From: Saprospiraceae bacterium
GTDB taxonomy: Bacteria > Bacteroidota > Bacteroidia > Chitinophagales > Saprospiraceae
Length of the DNA: 64,000 nt
Assembly (NCBI GenBank): GCA_020436935.1
Contig: JAGQWX010000003.1
Location: 124,001 to 188,000, forward strand
Reading direction: 5' to 3'
Both the position numbers and the translations under genes were made by a program. This document shows, one piece after another, positions 26,622 to 34,270 of the stretch. The notes under the pieces are model-generated. The model saw nothing but the letters and a program-made list of their open reading frames with translations. It was not told where the DNA came from and ran no database searches. Within the stretch, counting starts at the first letter, position 1; each line of letters starts with the position of its first letter.

Positions 26622-27641
26622 TCAGAAAATGCCTTCTGACGTCAACCAATTTTGGTAAACGTTGGCATTGTTGTTATGTTCACTTAGTGTTTCGGCAAAT
26701 ACGTGACCGGCATTGTATCCGGGTTTAGCACAGAAAAACAGATATTCATGATCTTCTGCATTGATTACTGCATTCAGGCTGCTCATGGAAGGCATACAAA
26801 TGGGCCCCGGAGGCAAACCAGCATACATATAGGTGTTGTATGGAGAATCAAATTCCAGATGTTTGAGCAAAATTCTTTTCAGGCCAAAATCTTGCATGGC
26901 AAATTTGACTGTAGGGTCTGCTTGTAAGCGCATTCCTGTTTTGATCCTGTTGAGGTAAACTCCGGCAAGTGTCGGACGCTCCGCTGCCAGATTTGACTCT
27001 TGTTCAACAATAGATGCCATGGTGTATACTTCATCTTCTGTCAGCCCGATTCTGCCCAACTTTCCTTCATTTTTTTCCCAGAAACCAGCAGTGTGATTGG
27101 CCAGTTTTTCTATGACCTTATCTACTTTTGAGGTCCAAAAGACTTCATACGTGTCTGGCAAAAATAAAGTCATCATGGTGTTTGGATTTTTTCCATATGA
27201 TCGCTGCAGATCTACATCCTGTAATCTTTGAAGAATGGTAAGACTATCGCTTTCTATGTACTTGGATATCGTTCCAGCAAGATCAGCCAATGTCCTTACA
27301 TTGTTGATGGTTAGTTTCATAGGCGTCTGATTGCCGGACCTCAACATCGTAATAATATCTTTGTTGCTCTTGCCCGCTTCAATGACATAATGACCGGGTT
27401 TGATGCTTCCTTCCTGATACTTCATCCAGGCAGCCACTTGTTCAAAACTTTCTGTTTTTTTGATGGCCTGTTGATCCTCCAAAATTTTGACTACGTCTGC
27501 AAAAGTACTGCCAGTGGGAATAAACAGTTCCTTGTCTTCTCCTGCAGAGTTGTCACTGAAGATGTTTTGATAAAAATTATAGGCAAAAGGAGCACCAACC
27601 AATAAGGCAATCAGCAATACAATGCTTAAAGTTTTTTTCAT
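26622..27641 (-). CDS. mltG: Endolytic murein transglycosylase MltG
   Basis: The protein (339 residues from 27641) has one N-terminal membrane helix (TLSIVLLIALLVGAPFAYNFY), a LysM-like segment (FIPTGSTFADVVKIL) and the YceG domain with the catalytic Glu in ASIVEQESNLAAERPTLAGVYLNRI and the LQADPTVKFA motif. It cuts nascent glycan strands and ends their elongation. It overlaps or abuts panB (stop at 27647) and precedes the DUF4249 gene, forming a three-gene minus-strand operon. Confidence 0.93.
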   Translation of the reverse strand: MKKTLSIVLLIALLVGAPFAYNFYQNIFSDNSAGEDKELFIPTGSTFADVVKILEDQQAIKKTESFEQVAAWMKYQEGSIKPGHYVIEAGKSNKDIITMLRSGNQTPMKLTINNVRTLADLAGTISKYIESDSLTILQRLQDVDLQRSYGKNPNTMMTLFLPDTYEVFWTSKVDKVIEKLANHTAGFWEKNEGKLGRIGLTEDEVYTMASIVEQESNLAAERPTLAGVYLNRIKTGMRLQADPTVKFAMQDFGLKRILLKHLEFDSPYNTYMYAGLPPGPICMPSMSSLNAVINAEDHEYLFFCAKPGYNAGHVFAETLSEHNNNANVYQNWLTSEGIF

Positions 27642-27646
27642 AAAGA

Positions 27647-28465
27647 TCAATAACGTTCATTTTCATTCGGAAAGTCTCCTGACTTTACATCTGTAATGTA
27701 AGCGGAAACGGCATCCTTCACAACAGCATACAGATCAGCATATCTGCGCAAAAATCTTGGGTGAAAATCCTTGGTGATCCCCAGCAGGTCATGACTCACC
27801 AGAACCTGACCGTCACATCCTTCTCCTGCTCCAATACCAATGATTGGAATTTGTACACTTTTAGCCACTTCGCTGGCAAGTTCTGCAGGAATTTTTTCAA
27901 GCACCAAGGCGAAGCAACCCAAACTTTCCAGCAATTTGGCATCGCTGATCAATTTTTGGGCTTCATCAGTTTCTTTAGCACGCACACTATAAGTGCCGTA
28001 TTTGTATATACTTTGAGGCATGAGTCCAAGATGTCCCATAACAGGGATGCCTGAAGCCAGGATTCTGATTACCGATTCTTTGACTTCCTCACCGCCTTCC
28101 AATTTTACTGCGTGTCCACCGGATTCTTTCATGATTCTGATAGAGGATTCCAGTGCCTTCTCAGGGTTTGCCTGGTAACTGCCAAATGGAAGATCTACCA
28201 CAACAAGAGCACGACTTACACCTCTTACTACCGATTGCGCGTGATAAATCATTTGGTCGAGTGTGATGGGCAGTGTAGTTTCGTGTCCCGCCATTACATT
28301 GGATGCACTGTCACCAACCAATATGATGTCGATGCCAGCATCGTCGATGATTTTTGCCATCGAAAAATCATATGCAGTGAGCATGCTGATTTTCTCGCCC
28401 TGCTTTTTCATTTCAAGTAAAATGTGCGTGGTAATTCTTTTTACCTCCTTTTTGGCAACAGACAT
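27647..28465 (-). CDS. panB: 3-methyl-2-oxobutanoate hydroxymethyltransferase
   Basis: The protein (272 residues from the Met at 28465) has the PanB signature regions [39 protein letters not shown], seen in pieces such as [10 protein letters not shown] and [12 protein letters not shown], metal ligands in DLPFGSYQ, and the later [15 protein letters not shown]. It adds a hydroxymethyl group from methylene-tetrahydrofolate to ketoisovalerate in pantothenate synthesis. The upstream extension to 28501 (basic, not conserved) is rejected. coaD for the last part of the CoA pathway is at 55904. Confidence 0.95.
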   Translation of the reverse strand: MSVAKKEVKRITTHILLEMKKQGEKISMLTAYDFSMAKIIDDAGIDIILVGDSASNVMAGHETTLPITLDQMIYHAQSVVRGVSRALVVVDLPFGSYQANPEKALESSIRIMKESGGHAVKLEGGEEVKESVIRILASGIPVMGHLGLMPQSIYKYGTYSVRAKETDEAQKLISDAKLLESLGCFALVLEKIPAELASEVAKSVQIPIIGIGAGEGCDGQVLVSHDLLGITKDFHPRFLRRYADLYAVVKDAVSAYITDVKSGDFPNENERY

Positions 28466-28558
28466 CTGCGTCTTTTTTATTTTGAGCCGCAATTTAAGCA
28501 ACTGTCAAAATTAATTGTGACAATTGCAGGAGTTAATTAACAAAACCAATTTTTTTGA

Positions 28559-29086
28559 ATGGAAGAACACCAGTCAGATTTTTATGAGCTTGATGTAAAA
28601 ATACAGAAATTTCCTGACAACGGACTTGGGTATATACACCACATCATAGTGCCTGACGAGGTGGCTGATGCTGTATACTTCAACAAATCCAGGAGGGTTC
28701 AGATGTTCTTCGGGGACAAAGGACCAGTGCCCGCTGGAATAATGAAGTCAAAAGATTATTATTTTATTCTGTTTTCAAAAGATCTGATGAAGTCAATGGG
28801 AATTAATGCTTCTTCTAGTTTTACTGTAAAACTTGTGCCAGATAAATCTGAACTAGGCATAGAAATACCTTTGGAATTTCAAATGTTGATGGATTCTGAT
28901 GAAGAGGCAGAGCACTATTTTAAAAAACTGACTCCGGGAAAACAGCGTGCATTGCTCCACATTATCATTAAAATAAAAAGTGAAAGCCTTCGTTTGGAAA
29001 GATCAATGATTATGCTGGAACATGTCAGGGTAAACAGAGGTAAGGTCAACTTCAGAATGCTCCTGGATGCATTCAAAAACAGATAA
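28559..29086 (+). CDS. DUF1905/YdeI (OmpdA) family protein
   Basis: The 175-residue protein has an N-terminal DUF1905-like beta domain ('GYIHHIIVPDEVADAV...RVQMFFGD') and a C-terminal YdeI/OmpD-associated helical motif (FKKLTPGKQRALLHIIIKIKSESLRLERSMIMLEHV), where the Lys-Arg rich helices are typical. It is cytoplasmic and its biochemical role is unknown. It converges with ytxJ, three bases apart. Confidence 0.8.
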   Translation: MEEHQSDFYELDVKIQKFPDNGLGYIHHIIVPDEVADAVYFNKSRRVQMFFGDKGPVPAGIMKSKDYYFILFSKDLMKSMGINASSSFTVKLVPDKSELGIEIPLEFQMLMDSDEEAEHYFKKLTPGKQRALLHIIIKIKSESLRLERSMIMLEHVRVNRGKVNFRMLLDAFKNR

Positions 29087-29089
29087 ATT

Positions 29090-29431
29090 TTATTCTCCCT
29101 GCTCGTAAGCGAGCGCTTCTTTCAATTCATCAACACTTATATCAAAATGTGACGCATCATAAATACATTCTTCATTGTGAATGAGTAATACCTGTGGAGA
29201 TTCATGATACACTTTATACTTTTCTGCAATTGCAGCAGATAAGTTTCTATAGGATAACAAATCAAGATAATATGCAGGATAGGGGAGATCGTATTTAGAC
29301 TCCAGTCTCATTTTGGCCATGGCGCTGATGGAACACGATGTAGAATGTTTGAAAATGATGACAGGGCTTTCGTTTGAAATGGCGTCAATCAATTCTAAAT
29401 CCTCAGAAGTGGAAATGTTTTTCCAATGCAT
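29090..29431 (-). CDS. ytxJ: Bacillithiol-system redox protein YtxJ
   Basis: The 113-residue protein has a thioredoxin-like fold with a single cysteine in FKHSTSCSISAMAK, matching the H-S-x-x-C-x-[IV]-S pattern of YtxJ monothiol bacilliredoxin-like proteins. It also has the W-x-x-[IL] N-terminus and 'ESPQVLLIH' cis-Pro region. YtxJ proteins are found in bacteria that make bacillithiol and are proposed to reduce bacillithiol-mixed disulfides. A small lipoprotein gene lies directly upstream. Confidence 0.87.
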   Translation of the reverse strand: MHWKNISTSEDLELIDAISNESPVIIFKHSTSCSISAMAKMRLESKYDLPYPAYYLDLLSYRNLSAAIAEKYKVYHESPQVLLIHNEECIYDASHFDISVDELKEALAYEQGE

Positions 29432-29455
29432 ATAAATGAATTCGGTAAAATTATA

Positions 29456-29575
29456 TTACTTAAGGATGGAAATTTTCATTTCATAAGGACAACCATAACC
29501 TCCTCTTTTGCAAGAAGTAAATAAGGTAGCGAGGGTAAATAAAGCGATAGCCGCCAATGTCACTCTTTTTTTCAT
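29456..29575 (-). CDS. Small 39-residue lipoprotein
   Basis: The ATG at 29575 opens a 39-codon frame: a basic start (MKKR), a hydrophobic core and the lipobox LFTSC, leaving a mature peptide of about 18 residues with a second cysteine (GGYGCP). The complete lipoprotein signal in so short a frame makes a chance ORF unlikely. It ends 24 bases before ytxJ and may be co-transcribed with it. The function is unknown. Confidence 0.65.
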   Translation of the reverse strand: MKKRVTLAAIALFTLATLFTSCKRGGYGCPYEMKISILK

Positions 29576-29875
29576 GATGTTCAGGCTTTTGTAAAATCTT
29601 TAGTTTAATATCAATTAGTTCAACAACGATTCTTATAAATCAATTATTACGCCAAAAAAGTTGTAAGCTACCAAATCTTTAAGATTAATTTATGACAGAT
29701 CCTTCATAAATTGGTTCAATCGACAAATTTTACGCACAAATTTTATCAAATTAGACTCTTTTGCATGAATAGCCGTAAACCTAATATTTCCATTTCTCTA
29801 TTCTATATTTTTTGGTTTTCAGATTTTTTTCTCAGCAAGTTGTTTGTACCTTTGTATTATACAATTATGTAATAT
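29576..29875. other. 300-base intergenic region between divergent genes
   Basis: It is AT-rich and separates the small lipoprotein gene (minus) from the Mpl-type ligase (plus). I see no ORF with coding character. It contains the -7 box TACCTTTG at 29847-29854, 22 bases before the ligase start. No clear minus-strand promoter was recognised. Confidence 0.6.
29847..29854 (+). promoter_or_regulatory. -7 promoter element of the Mpl-type ligase gene
   Basis: TACCTTTG matches the TAnnTTTG consensus 21 bases before the ATG at 29876. No good -33 TTG is present at the usual spacing. Confidence 0.55.
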
Positions 29876-31222
29876 ATGGTAGTGCATTTTATAGCAATCG
29901 GAGGAGCAGCAATGCACAATCTTGCCTTGGATCTTTTGGCCTCAGGTGAATATGTCACCGGTTCCGATGATGAAATCTATGATCCTGCGCTTACCAGACT
30001 GAGAAAGGCCGGTATTTGTCCTGAAAAATTTGGATGGTTTCCAGAAAAACTGCACGAAGGTATTGATGTAGTCATTTTAGGAATGCACGCCAAAAAAGAC
30101 AATCCTGAACTGGCCAAGGCCAAAGAATTGGGACTAAAAATTGTTTCATATCCTGAATTTATTGGCGAAAGATCCGTTGATAAAAAAAGGGTAGTGGTCG
30201 CTGGTTCTCATGGGAAAACAACAACAACGGCTATTATTCTACACGTTTTGAAGGTTTTGCAGATGGACACAGACTACCTGGTAGGTTCTGCCATTGAAGG
30301 TTTTGATCGAATGGTCAAATTGACAGATTCGCCCCTCATCGTCATTGAAGGTGATGAATACCTTAGTAGTCCTATGGATCTCCGGCCAAAAATTCATCAC
30401 TACAGACCCCACATCAGCATACTCACAGGTATTGCATGGGATCACATCAATGTATTCCCCAGTTTTGATATCTACAAAGAGCAGTTTGCCATTTTCTTGC
30501 GACTTCATGAGGCCGATGCATACGTTTTTTACGATAGGTCGGATCCAGATGTAGTCGATGTGGTAAATTCAAGTGAGAGATCTGATATTCATTTTATCGC
30601 CTACAAACCCATAGAAATCAATGCTTCTAAGCAAGTAGAAGTCAAAGGAAAGCTGTATAAATTTCCAATGATTGGCCATCATAATCTCAAAAATGCAAGT
30701 GCTGCAAGGCATGTTTGCAGTCGGTTGGGTATTTTAGAAGATGATTTTTTCAGAGCCCTGGAGTCGTTTAACGGGGCTAAAAAAAGACTTCAATTGTTAT
30801 GGCAGAATCGTGATAGCCAGGCATACCTCGATTTTGCACATGCACCTTCTAAATTGATGGCAACCATAAGCTCAGTGAAAGAATGGTTTGGAGAAAAAAA
30901 ACTCATTGCATTTTTTGAATTACATACCTTCTCGAGTCTGAATAAGGACTTTCTTGAACAATACAGAGATTCTATGAAAGATGCCGATGAGGCATATGTT
31001 TTTTTTGATGAACACACACTGCAAATGAAGGGAATGCCTGAGCTTTCTTCGGATCTGGTAGAAGAGTGTTTTGGTAGTGGGCAGGTCAAGGTAATCAAAA
31101 GCAAAGCACTTCTTCATGAGCAGATTACAAATTATGATTATACATCATCTGTTACCTTGTTCATGAGTTCCGGAACTTTTGGAGGGTTTGACTTTCAAAA
31201 GTTCTCAGAAAATAAAAATTAA
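29876..31222 (+). CDS. mpl: Mur-ligase family protein, probable UDP-MurNAc:tripeptide ligase (Mpl)
   Basis: The 448-residue protein has the three Mur-ligase domains: an N-terminal UDP-binding Rossmann fold (FIAIGGAAMHNLALDLL), the ATP-binding P-loop AGSHGKTTTT (about residues 110-119) with the Mg-binding VIEGDEY, and a C-terminal domain. The GGAAMHNLA start and overall size match Mpl, which attaches recycled L-Ala-D-Glu-mDAP tripeptide to UDP-MurNAc, better than MurC (GIGGIGMSGIA). It has its own promoter and a small hydrophobic protein follows. Confidence 0.88.
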   Translation: MVVHFIAIGGAAMHNLALDLLASGEYVTGSDDEIYDPALTRLRKAGICPEKFGWFPEKLHEGIDVVILGMHAKKDNPELAKAKELGLKIVSYPEFIGERSVDKKRVVVAGSHGKTTTTAIILHVLKVLQMDTDYLVGSAIEGFDRMVKLTDSPLIVIEGDEYLSSPMDLRPKIHHYRPHISILTGIAWDHINVFPSFDIYKEQFAIFLRLHEADAYVFYDRSDPDVVDVVNSSERSDIHFIAYKPIEINASKQVEVKGKLYKFPMIGHHNLKNASAARHVCSRLGILEDDFFRALESFNGAKKRLQLLWQNRDSQAYLDFAHAPSKLMATISSVKEWFGEKKLIAFFELHTFSSLNKDFLEQYRDSMKDADEAYVFFDEHTLQMKGMPELSSDLVEECFGSGQVKVIKSKALLHEQITNYDYTSSVTLFMSSGTFGGFDFQKFSENKN

Positions 31223-31240
31223 ATAAAAATTAAGCTTTCC

Positions 31241-31275
31241 TTGTAACTTTTATAAGGCTGCTTCCGTTATCTTTG
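31241..31275 (+). promoter_or_regulatory. Promoter of the 69-residue small protein
   Basis: The -7 box TATCTTTG (31268-31275) has a TTG 24 bases upstream (31241-31243). It lies 29 bases before the ATG at 31305. Confidence 0.5.
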
Positions 31276-31304
31276 TATTCGCCAATTGAATTAAGATTCT
31301 ACTA

Positions 31305-31514
31305 ATGAAATCGTTCTCGATCCAAAAATTGTTGCTTGCTCTCGTGGTATGTTTTTCTGCATACTGTTTTTACCACATGAACTTTGTTACTCACGAGTCA
31401 GGGCTTGTGATGCTGTCACAGTTTGATTACATGGGAGAGATTACCGTGAAAGAAGATAAGGTTAAAGAAGCACTCATTGTGATATTGAAATCATTTGTAG
31501 AAGTAGCCCTCTAG
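31305..31514 (+). CDS. Small hydrophobic/exported protein of unknown function
   Basis: The 69-residue protein has an N-terminal hydrophobic segment (QKLLLALVVCFSAYCFY) that could be a signal peptide or membrane anchor, followed by about 45 residues with a Glu/Lys-rich stretch (GEITVKEDKVKEA). No family is recognised. A promoter directly upstream and the lack of an overlapping gene support it as real. Confidence 0.5.
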   Translation: MKSFSIQKLLLALVVCFSAYCFYHMNFVTHESGLVMLSQFDYMGEITVKEDKVKEALIVILKSFVEVAL

Positions 31515-31691
31515 GCCTTTATAATCGTCTTCTTTAATATCGTTTTTTTTGCATTTTGAAAACAAAATTTTGAAATTATAAATATTTCAGGATTTTTCGT
31601 ATTTCAATTTTCCCTTACAAAAGTTTAGACTTTTTCGATCTGCAAATTCACACAGTTTGTGCAGGAATTGTTTAATATTGCAGGTAACCAA

Positions 31692-32411
31692 ATGCATCAC
31701 AGATTGACTTCTGATTATTTAAAATGGTATTCACCAACATTAAATCTGGAAACAGAAATGTTGGTCTATGGACACTACGGCAAACCCATCATACTTTTTC
31801 CAACAAGTATGGGCAGATATTATGAAAGCACTGACTTTGGTCTGATCGCTTCTGCTGCACATTTTATCGATAATGGTAAGGTGAAAATCTATTGTGTCGA
31901 CAGTATTGACAAGCATTCCTGGTACAACAAGGGCATTCATCCGGCAGAAAGAGCAAAAAACCATGCCTGGTATGATGAATTTGTCTATAAGGAAGTTGTC
32001 AGACCTATTTTGGACAGTTACGGCATTGATAAAGTAGCTGTGGCCGGGGCGAGTTTTGGTGCTTACCATGCAGCGAATTTTGCTTTTAAGCATCCGGAAG
32101 TCGTAGGCGATGTCTTATTGATGTCCGGGGCCTACGACATCAGAAATTTCGTTGATGGCTACTTTGATGACAACGTGTATTTTAACAATCCTGTGGATTT
32201 TTTACCGCAATCCAATCATCCGGATCTGTGGAAAATGAACATCATACTTGGCATTGGGGAATGGGACATCTGCCTGGATGCAACCAATAGGCTCAGTGGC
32301 ATTCTGAATGGAAAAGGCATGAACCACTGGTATGATTTCAGACGTTGGGCCAAACACGACTGGCCACTTTGGAGGGACATGTTTCCACACTACATTTCGA
32401 CAATCGTTTAA
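31692..32411 (+). CDS. Alpha/beta-hydrolase, esterase family (first gene of ATP-grasp cassette)
   Basis: The protein (239 residues from the Met at 31692) is a putative esterase of the esterase-D/PF00756 type. The nucleophile elbow is GASFGA (Ser at about residue 121), a C-terminal His in WAKHDWPLW (about 222) and Asp residues in GEWDICLD could complete the triad. It lacks a signal peptide. Homologues start close to 'LKWYSPTL', so the GTG start at 31659 is not preferred. The next gene, an ATP-grasp ligase, is 21 bases away. It may release, transfer or hydrolyse the product of the ligases that follow. Confidence 0.85.
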   Translation: MHHRLTSDYLKWYSPTLNLETEMLVYGHYGKPIILFPTSMGRYYESTDFGLIASAAHFIDNGKVKIYCVDSIDKHSWYNKGIHPAERAKNHAWYDEFVYKEVVRPILDSYGIDKVAVAGASFGAYHAANFAFKHPEVVGDVLLMSGAYDIRNFVDGYFDDNVYFNNPVDFLPQSNHPDLWKMNIILGIGEWDICLDATNRLSGILNGKGMNHWYDFRRWAKHDWPLWRDMFPHYISTIV

Positions 32412-32432
32412 CCATATAATTTCTCGACACAT

Positions 32433-33374
32433 ATGAAAAAAATTGCCATACTCCACGGTAGAGAAGATACTTTCCCACAGGCTTTTGTAGATGAAGTCAA
32501 TAGAATTGCTCCGGAGGGAATCTCCGCCGAGCCTGTTAAAATAGAAATGCTGGAACAAGGAGCGCCAAGCCCATACGCAGTCATCATTGACAGGATATCA
32601 CAGGATGTTCCATTTTACAGAGCATATCTTAAGAATGCAGCGCTTTGCGGGGCTGCGGTAATCAATAATCCTTTTTGGTGGAGTGCGGACGAGAAGTTTT
32701 TCAACAATGCCCTGGCGCGAAAAGTTGGTGTACCTGTTCCAAATACAGTGTTGTTGCCTTCATATGAAAGGCCACATGATACTTCAGAAAAATCTTTCAG
32801 GAATATGGCATTTCCATTGGCCTGGGATAAGATGATCGACTATGTCGGATTCCCGGCATACATGAAACCTCATGATGGCGGTGGCTGGAGAGATGTGTAT
32901 AAAGTTGAAAATAAAGAAGACCTTTTTGCCAAACATGCACAAACCCATAGACTGGTCATGTTGCTGCAGGAGGAGATAAAATTTGATTATTACTTCAGAT
33001 GCTATTGTATTGGAAGGAAGTACGTACATATCATGCCGTATGAGCCGAGGAATCCACATCATTTAAGGTACGTAGTCGATGACACCAACTACCCCGATGG
33101 TTTGCTTGATCTGATACATGACTATGTGTTGAGATTGAATATGGCACTTGGTTATGATTTCAATACTGTTGAGTTTGCAGTTAGAGATGGAGTGCCAATT
33201 GCCATTGATTTTTGCAACCCTGCACCTGACGCTGACCTCAACTCAGTGGGTCAGCAGAATTTTGAATGGGTAGTTAAACATTCGGCCATGTATGCTGTTG
33301 AAAGGGCATTGGCACACAAAGATGGTGAGATGAATTTGGCCTGGGGCAGTTTTGTAACACAGGGCATCAAATAG
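32433..33374 (+). CDS. ATP-grasp carboxylate-amine ligase-like protein
   Basis: The 313-residue protein has a pre-ATP-grasp N-terminal region (KKIAILHGREDTFPQAFVDEVN), then an ATP-grasp core: NNPFWWSADEKFF before the small domain, the nucleotide Lys in AYMKPHDGGGWRDV (about residue 148), the LLQEEI hinge and the metal-binding end AIDFCNPAPDADL. Such enzymes activate a carboxylate as acyl phosphate and join it to an amine or thiol. Its substrate is unknown. It lies between an alpha/beta hydrolase and an amidotransferase on the same strand, 71 bases before the next gene's promoter region ends. Confidence 0.85.
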   Translation: MKKIAILHGREDTFPQAFVDEVNRIAPEGISAEPVKIEMLEQGAPSPYAVIIDRISQDVPFYRAYLKNAALCGAAVINNPFWWSADEKFFNNALARKVGVPVPNTVLLPSYERPHDTSEKSFRNMAFPLAWDKMIDYVGFPAYMKPHDGGGWRDVYKVENKEDLFAKHAQTHRLVMLLQEEIKFDYYFRCYCIGRKYVHIMPYEPRNPHHLRYVVDDTNYPDGLLDLIHDYVLRLNMALGYDFNTVEFAVRDGVPIAIDFCNPAPDADLNSVGQQNFEWVVKHSAMYAVERALAHKDGEMNLAWGSFVTQGIK

Positions 33375-33417
33375 ATAGTTTATCCTCAGCTACTTCGTGA
33401 AAGTGGAGAAATGAGGA

Positions 33418-33425
33418 TACATTTG
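33418..33425 (+). promoter_or_regulatory. Internal -7 promoter element before the amidotransferase gene
   Basis: TACATTTG lies 32 bases before the GTG at 33458. It suggests that the amidotransferase and the gene after it can be expressed separately from the hydrolase and first ligase. Confidence 0.45.
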
Positions 33426-33457
33426 CAAATTAAAATGAGTTTGAGTTGATTGACAGG

Positions 33458-34264
33458 GTGAGACTTGCAATTTTGGACATGAACAATGGCACTCCCAACC
33501 AGGGAATGCGATGCATTAAAGAAATTGTAAGCAGGTATAACGAAGAAATTGAGTATGAGGTTTTTGATGTTCGGAAGGAAGGTCAAATGCCGGATTTGTC
33601 ATTTGATATTTACATTTCCAGTGGCGGTCCCGGAAGCCCTTTGCTTGCCGGTGAAGATTGGGAAAAACCCTTTTTTGATCTGTTGGAAGATATTCATAAG
33701 TTCAATAAATTCCAATCTTCGCCTACGAAATTTATGTTTTTGATTTGCCATTCTTTTCAGTTGGCATGCCAGCATTTTGAACTCGGGACGGTCACCAAAA
33801 GGAAGTCTACCTGCTTTGGCATCCACCCGGTGCATAAAACCAAGGAGGCCTATAATGACGTGATTTTCAGCCATTTGCCAGATCCATATTTTGCAGTGGA
33901 AAGTCGTGATTGGCAGGTGATTCAACCAGACCTTTCACAATTTGAAAAACATGGGTGTCAACTTTTATCCCTTGAAAAACTCCGCACACACGTTGATTTT
34001 GAGCGGGCAATTATGGCCATTAAATTCTCAGACGAAATATGGGGGACACAATTTCACCCAGAGGCTGATGCCATAGGTTTAAAAGCATACCTCGAATTGG
34101 ATGAAACAAAAGATAAGATTGTCACCCAATTTGGTGAGGATAAATATTATCGTACACTGGCGCAAACCATCAACCCAAAAAAGATACAGCTGACACAAGA
34201 CACTGTACTCCCATCATTTTTAGAGTATTGCCTGGAACAAATTAATTCAACTGTTATATCCTGA
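33458..34264 (+). CDS. Class I glutamine amidotransferase-like protein
   Basis: The protein (268 residues from the GTG at 33458; TTG at 33446 or ATG at 33479 are possible) has the class I GATase fold. It shows the oxyanion loop SSGGPGSP, the nucleophile Cys in LICHSFQLA (residue 97, replacing the usual GxCxGxQ) and the His-x-Glu pair in TQFHPEAD (200 and 202), so the triad is complete. It should release ammonia from glutamine or hydrolyse a gamma-glutamyl bond. Within the cassette it may feed ammonia to one of the ATP-grasp ligases. The second ATP-grasp-like gene starts 6 bases after it. Confidence 0.85.
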   Translation: MRLAILDMNNGTPNQGMRCIKEIVSRYNEEIEYEVFDVRKEGQMPDLSFDIYISSGGPGSPLLAGEDWEKPFFDLLEDIHKFNKFQSSPTKFMFLICHSFQLACQHFELGTVTKRKSTCFGIHPVHKTKEAYNDVIFSHLPDPYFAVESRDWQVIQPDLSQFEKHGCQLLSLEKLRTHVDFERAIMAIKFSDEIWGTQFHPEADAIGLKAYLELDETKDKIVTQFGEDKYYRTLAQTINPKKIQLTQDTVLPSFLEYCLEQINSTVIS

Positions 34265-34270
34265 TGCACT

